Shown: positions 3,330 through 6,619 of the stretch, piece after piece
How the letters are laid out: each line of letters opens with the position of its first letter
How positions within the stretch are numbered: position 1 is the stretch's first letter
Source of the DNA: a bacterium
GTDB taxonomy: Bacteria > UBA9089 > CG2-30-40-21 > SBAY01
Direction of reading: 5' to 3'
DNA: 6,619 nt
Assembly: GCA_040757115.1 (NCBI GenBank)
Contig: JBFLYA010000208.1
Span: forward strand, 1-6,619
The notes under the pieces: generated by a model
Database searches by the model: none
The model's input: the letters and a program-made list of their open reading frames with translations, nothing else
Told to the model about the DNA's origin: nothing
Position numbers and translations under genes: made by a program

Positions 3330-5963
3330 ATGGATATTCCAAAATCTTACGACCCACATACAGTTGAAAAAAAATGGTATAAATTCTGGCAAGAAAATAA
3401 CTATTTTTATGCCAATGCTAACTCTGATAAAAAAACATTTTCTATCGTAATCCCTCCTCCGAATGTTACCGGCTCTCTTCACATGGGGCATGCCTTGAAT
3501 AATACCCTTCAAGATATTTTAATCCGATTTAAAAGGATGCAAGGATATAATACCCTCTGGCTTCCCGGAACAGACCACGCCGGTATTGCCACCCAGAATG
3601 TGGTTGAAAAACAACTTCGCCAAGAAGGTTTAAAAAGACACGATTTAGGGAGAGAAAAATTTATTCAAAGGGTCTGGGAATGGAAAAGACAATATGGAGA
3701 TTTGATTATTGAACAATTGAAAAGGTTAGGGGCATCCTGCGATTGGTCAAGAACACGATTTACAATGGATGAAGGATTATCTAAAGCGGTGCGAGAGGTT
3801 TTTGTCTCTCTTTATCAACAGGGATTTATCTACCAGGATTATTATATTGTAAATTGGTGTCCAAGATGCCAAACTGCATTAGCCGATATTGAAGTGGTGT
3901 ATAGAGTTATAAATGGCCACCTGGATTATATTAAATATCCCGGAGACAATGACCAGGCAATAATCGTTGCAACAACAAGACCGGAGACAATGTTAGGCGA
4001 TACAGCCGTTGCGGTTAATCCAGACGATAAACGATATAAACACCTGATTGGCAAGGAAGTGATATTGCCTATTTTAGGTCGAAGGCTTAAAGTCATAGGT
4101 GATAACTTTGTTGACCCTGAATTTGGCACAGGGGCAGTGAAGGTTACCCCAGCACATGACCCAAATGATTTTGAGATTGGTAAAAGGCACTCACTTCAGC
4201 AAATCAATATCCTCAATCCAGATGCCACAATGAATGAAAATGCAAGTCATTACCAGGGACTGGATAGATACGAATGTCGAAAAAGATTAGTCGAAGATTT
4301 AAAGGCACAAGGATTGTTAGTTAAAAGACAAGAATATTCCTACTCGGTCGGACATTGCTATCGCTGTGATACAATTATTGAGCCTTACTTATCCCAACAG
4401 TGGTTTGTCCGAATGAAGGAGCTGGCTAAACCAGCGATTGAAGCCGTCCAATCTGGTCGGACAGAGTTTATCCCTAAAAACTGGGAAAAGACATATTTTG
4501 AGTGGATGGTGAATATCAAAGATTGGTGCATCTCAAGACAAATATGGTGGGGACACCTGATACCTGTCTGGTATTGTCAAAAATGTAAAGCCACTTTAGT
4601 GGAAAGAGAGGACCCAACTAAATGTCTTAAGTGTGGGAGTAATGAATTGATTCAAGACCAGGATGTGCTTGATACCTGGTTTTCCTCAGCATTATGGCCA
4701 TTTTCTACACTCGGTTACCCGGAAAAGACAAAAGACCTATCTACATTTTATCCCACTTCCGTGCTTTCTACTGGTTTTGATATTATCTTTTTCTGGGTGG
4801 CAAGGATGATGATGATGGGATTGAAATTTATGGGCAATGTCCCTTTTAAGCAGGTCTATATCCATGCCTTAATTAGAGATGCCGAAGGACAAAAAATGAG
4901 TAAATCCAGAGGCAATGTCATTGACCCACTGGAAGTAATTGATAAATACGGCACAGATGCACTTAGATTTACACTGGCAATTATGGCTGTGCAAGGCAGG
5001 GATATTCTTTTATCTGAGGAAAGAATTGAAGGATACCGACATTTTTGTAATAAATTATGGAACGCCGGCAGATTCATTTTGACGAATTTAGAAGATTATG
5101 TTCGGAATTCAAAATTCGAAATTCGAAATTCGAAATTTTTATCATTAGCCGATAAATGGATTCTAAGCCGACTTAATCAGGTAATCGAAAAGGTAACCGA
5201 GGGGATAGATTCATATCGTTTTAATGAATCTGCTCAAATACTTTATGACTTTATCTGGCATGAATACTGTGATTGGTATTTAGAATTAATCAAACCAGAA
5301 TTAGGAGGGCAAAGAAGGAAGATAACACAACAGTTATTAATAGATACCTATGAGGCAATTTTAAGACTTCTGCATCCGTTTATGCCATTTATTACCGAAG
5401 AACTATGGGAGAAATTACCTGTTCACAAGACAACAAATTCTATTATGGTTACTCCCTGGCTAACATTCAATCCAGACCAGATAGATTTAGACTCAATAAA
5501 GGATATGGATTTGATTAAGGAAATAGTTGTTTCTATCCGCACGATTCGTTCAGAGATGAAGATACCCCCTCAAGTAAAATTTAAAACAGTCATTATTAAA
5601 AGTAAACCCTTTGCCCCATTGGAAGAAAATATCGTCTATGTGACATTTTTGACTCATACGGCTGAAGTAATCTTTGATTTAGATGCCACCAGGCCATTTG
5701 GAGCCGCTGTAATCATCGTTAAAGGAGTTGAGATTTATGTCCCATTAGCCGAAGTTGTTGATTTAGGTAAAGAAGAAGAACGATTGAGTAAAGAACTTTC
5801 AAAGGTAGAAAAGGAATTAAACTTACTTGAGGCGAAATTATCCAATGAAGATTTTATCACAAGAGCCCCAGTTGAGGTGGTTGATAAAGAAAAAGAAAAG
5901 TTAGAATCTTACATCTCAAAACGCGATAAGTTAGTGATGAGTTTAAAATATTATTTTCATTAA
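3330..5963 (+). CDS. valS: Valyl-tRNA synthetase
   Basis: This 877-residue class I aminoacyl-tRNA synthetase charges tRNA-Val in the cytoplasm. Its length is close to typical bacterial ValS. The HIGH motif is HMGH (51-54) in PPPNVTGSLHMGH, and the KMSKS motif is intact (522-526). The editing domain carries TTRPET (about 214-220) and GTGAVKVTPAHDPND (about 268-282). A CxxC pair (CQKC, CLKC) precedes DQDVLDTWFSS and probably binds zinc. A C-terminal coiled coil spans about 810-872. The ATG at 3330 has AGGA (3318-3321) 8 nt upstream; the nearby ATG at 3325 is out of frame. The gene starts 41 bp after the last attC site and is probably the chromosomal flank rather than cargo. Oddity: an in-frame heptamer array encodes residues 593-603 between the catalytic core and the anticodon-binding domain. 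No terminator is obvious after the stop. Confidence 0.98.
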   Translation: MDIPKSYDPHTVEKKWYKFWQENNYFYANANSDKKTFSIVIPPPNVTGSLHMGHALNNTLQDILIRFKRMQGYNTLWLPGTDHAGIATQNVVEKQLRQEGLKRHDLGREKFIQRVWEWKRQYGDLIIEQLKRLGASCDWSRTRFTMDEGLSKAVREVFVSLYQQGFIYQDYYIVNWCPRCQTALADIEVVYRVINGHLDYIKYPGDNDQAIIVATTRPETMLGDTAVAVNPDDKRYKHLIGKEVILPILGRRLKVIGDNFVDPEFGTGAVKVTPAHDPNDFEIGKRHSLQQINILNPDATMNENASHYQGLDRYECRKRLVEDLKAQGLLVKRQEYSYSVGHCYRCDTIIEPYLSQQWFVRMKELAKPAIEAVQSGRTEFIPKNWEKTYFEWMVNIKDWCISRQIWWGHLIPVWYCQKCKATLVEREDPTKCLKCGSNELIQDQDVLDTWFSSALWPFSTLGYPEKTKDLSTFYPTSVLSTGFDIIFFWVARMMMMGLKFMGNVPFKQVYIHALIRDAEGQKMSKSRGNVIDPLEVIDKYGTDALRFTLAIMAVQGRDILLSEERIEGYRHFCNKLWNAGRFILTNLEDYVRNSKFEIRNSKFLSLADKWILSRLNQVIEKVTEGIDSYRFNESAQILYDFIWHEYCDWYLELIKPELGGQRRKITQQLLIDTYEAILRLLHPFMPFITEELWEKLPVHKTTNSIMVTPWLTFNPDQIDLDSIKDMDLIKEIVVSIRTIRSEMKIPPQVKFKTVIIKSKPFAPLEENIVYVTFLTHTAEVIFDLDATRPFGAAVIIVKGVEIYVPLAEVVDLGKEEERLSKELSKVEKELNLLEAKLSNEDFITRAPVEVVDKEKEKLESYISKRDKLVMSLKYYFH
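5106..5140 (+). repeat. Heptamer array inside valS (AAATTCG unit)
   Basis: Three exact AAATTCG heptamers plus flanking partial units lie within the valS coding frame. Three heptamers make 21 nt, so the protein also repeats every seven residues (NSKFEIR then NSKF, residues 593-603). The location is the surface linker before LADKWILSRL, where an insertion should be tolerated. It looks like a repeat of the intergenic type that has entered the gene without breaking it. Confidence 0.85.
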
Positions 5964-5996
5964 GATATGATGATAACCGACACTCAAAATTTTTCC

Positions 5997-6162
5997 ACCT
6001 GTGCAATTAGACTAATTTATCGCAGAGACGCAAAGGAAAAATAAATGTAAAATGTAAAATAGGAAATGAAAAATGGGAAATTTTAGTACTTCGCAAGACT
6101 CATTACCTTTCAGTTATACATTTTCATTTTACATTTCTCATTTTACATTTAACCGCACAGGT
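5997..6162. repeat. Imperfect inverted repeat with TAAAATG heptamers
   Basis: The ends ACCTGTGC (5997-6004) and GCACAGGT (6155-6162) are perfect 8-bp complements. Inside, TAAATGTAAAATG (6042-6054) is perfectly complementary to 6139-6151. The adjoining sequence continues as imperfect complementary TAAAATG-like units to about 6075 and back to about 6113. The right end directly abuts the target duplication of the next element. No flanking duplication is seen, so calling it mobile would be speculative. Confidence 0.7.
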
Positions 6163-6170
6163 CGAGATTC

Positions 6171-6411
6171 GTAACCGTTCAGCCACAGAGGCACAGAGTT
6201 CACAGAGAATTAGAGAAATTAGCCACAAATGGACACGAATTAACCTGTGACATTCGATAAATGTAGTGCGAACCTTTAGGTTCGCTTTCCTGCTTGCCAG
6301 AAGCGCGGCTAAAGCCTCGCACTACAAATCTTTTTATTATTCGTGTTCATTCGTGGTTATATATTCCCTCTGTGTTCTTTGTGACTCTGTGGCTATATCC
6401 TGAACGGTTAC
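6171..6411. mobile_element. MITE-like element with 12-bp TIRs
   Basis: GTAACCGTTCAG (6171-6182) and CTGAACGGTTAC (6400-6411) are perfect terminal inverted repeats. Just outside them CGAGATTC (6163-6170) and CGAAATTC (6412-6419) match in direct orientation at 7/8, as expected of an aged 8-bp target duplication. Inward, the arms stay imperfectly complementary for about 60-70 bp: GCCACAGAG, CACAGAG and CACGAAT motifs on the left, and their complements on the right. At 241 bp and with no transposase, it fits a non-autonomous element moved in trans. From memory, similar CCACAGAG/CACGAAT spacers are common in genomes of uncultivated bacteria. Confidence 0.65.
6262..6326. repeat. Cruciform palindrome within the MITE
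   Basis: TGTAGTGCGA (6262-6271) pairs with TCGCACTACA (6317-6326). Two side hairpins can form between these arms. GCGAACCT (6268-6275) pairs with AGGTTCGC (6278-6285). GCG plus GGCT (6303-6310) pairs with AGCC plus CGC (6313-6320), with one mismatch. The outer stem and the side stems overlap by a few bases, so alternative folds compete. It is probably a separate repeat unit nested inside the larger element. Confidence 0.7.
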
Positions 6412-6471
6412 CGAAATTCTTCCCTGGAAATGAAGACATAAAGGTCAGACCGGGAGCGCGATGCTCTTACT

Positions 6472-6493
6472 GGTGGCAATAAAAGTTGCCACC
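6472..6493 (+). promoter_or_regulatory. Strong hairpin in nadC leader
   Basis: GGTGGCAA (6472-6479) and TTGCCACC (6486-6493) form a perfect 8-bp stem with a 6-nt loop (TAAAAG), ending 31 nt before the nadC start. A smaller GAGC/GCTC hairpin (6454-6457 / 6463-6466) lies just upstream. No T-run follows, so it is not a classical terminator. It may be a protein operator or part of a leader RNA structure. I do not recognise a known NAD-related riboswitch. Confidence 0.4.
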
Positions 6494-6524
6494 TGGAAAC
6501 AAAAATTACCAGAGGTGTAAGACT

Positions 6525-6619
6525 ATGGAATTATTGGACTTAGAAACTCTGATTGATACCGCTATTAAGGAAGATATAGGGAAAGGGGACATAACCACAG
6601 CCCTATGTCTGGTAAAAAA
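6525..6619 (+). CDS. nadC: Nicotinate-nucleotide pyrophosphorylase, 5' fragment
   Basis: Only the first 31 codons are in the window, and the frame is open at the right edge. The visible N-terminus contains EDIGKGDITT (residues 16-25), the conserved N-terminal block of quinolinate phosphoribosyltransferase. This enzyme converts quinolinate and PRPP to nicotinate mononucleotide in de novo NAD synthesis. The ATG at 6525 has AGAGGTG (6511-6517) 7 nt upstream, a good ribosome site. The related ModD family shares this fold and cannot be fully excluded from so short a piece, but the motif and spacing favour NadC. Confidence 0.8.
   Translation, partial: MELLDLETLIDTAIKEDIGKGDITTALCLVK

Larger units (their letters stand above)
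5964..6524. other. Repeat-filled spacer between valS and nadC
   Basis: These 561 bp hold no credible gene. An open frame at 6294-6482 lies mostly in repeat sequence and resembles no protein. The contents, in order, are an inverted repeat (5997-6162), a MITE-like element (6171-6411) and a leader hairpin (6472-6493). valS and nadC are therefore unlikely to share a simple operon. Confidence 0.75.

Noticed and set aside
2423-5077. Reverse-strand open frames within rnhA and valS
   Set aside because: They lie opposite strongly conserved coding sequence, have no ribosome sites or recognisable motifs, and are shadows.
3283-5996. valS as the cargo of a fifth cassette
   Set aside because: No R'' box complementary to the bases after G3282 (TTCTAAC expected) and no attC fold were found after valS, and the gene is far larger than normal cassette cargo.
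6294-6482. 62-codon open frame in the valS-nadC spacer
   Set aside because: It starts inside the MITE palindrome and runs through repeat sequence; the predicted protein resembles nothing known to me.
6472-6493. Intrinsic terminator
   Set aside because: The stem is strong but no T-run follows on the + strand, and the position just before nadC fits a leader element better.

Overview
The window looks like a low-GC bacterial chromosome, probably from an uncultivated lineage. The valyl-tRNA synthetase is of bacterial type, every recognisable gene lies on the + strand, and the spacers are full of A/T-rich heptamer arrays and long imperfect inverted repeats. No gene in the window fixes the phylum.

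Positions 1-437 hold no credible gene. They contain a palindromic heptamer array (66-176), a second heptamer-like tract (264-308) and an 8-bp hairpin (354-372).

Positions about 526-3288 are best read as an integron cassette array without a visible integrase. Five attC-like folding sites lie at 526-587, 1256-1318, 2045-2101, 2314-2428 and 3224-3288. The strongest evidence is bookkeeping rather than resemblance. In an integron the first bases of a cassette should be complementary to the R'' box at that same cassette's far end. This holds for all four cassettes delimited here: 8/8, 7/7, 9/9 and 7/8 bases. Cassette A (582-1312) carries a MntA-HepT type toxin-antitoxin pair. Cassette B (1313-2095) carries an integral-membrane methyltransferase of the isoprenylcysteine carboxyl methyltransferase (ICMT) type. 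Cassette C (2096-2422) has no gene but holds a good sigma-70-type promoter. Cassette D (2423-3282) carries an RNase HI with an N-terminal hybrid-binding domain. The promoter-bearing end of cassette C also occurs, 93/95 identical, just ahead of cassette A. Two gene-bearing cassettes are therefore each preceded by the same promoter plus a small pair of competing hairpins.

Positions 3330-5963 are a complete valS, probably ordinary chromosomal sequence flanking the array. It contains an in-frame heptamer array in the linker between the catalytic core and the anticodon-binding domain.

Positions 5964-6524 are a repeat-filled spacer. They hold an inverted repeat (5997-6162) and a 241-bp MITE-like element (6171-6411) with 12-bp perfect terminal inverted repeats, a probable 8-bp target duplication (7/8) and an internal cruciform. 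A strong hairpin follows just before the start of a nadC-like gene, which runs off the right end at 6619.

The most unusual reading is that a gene-free promoter cassette is being reused inside the array to drive neighbouring cassettes. A second unusual point is that several unrelated repeat families here share a period of about seven nucleotides.
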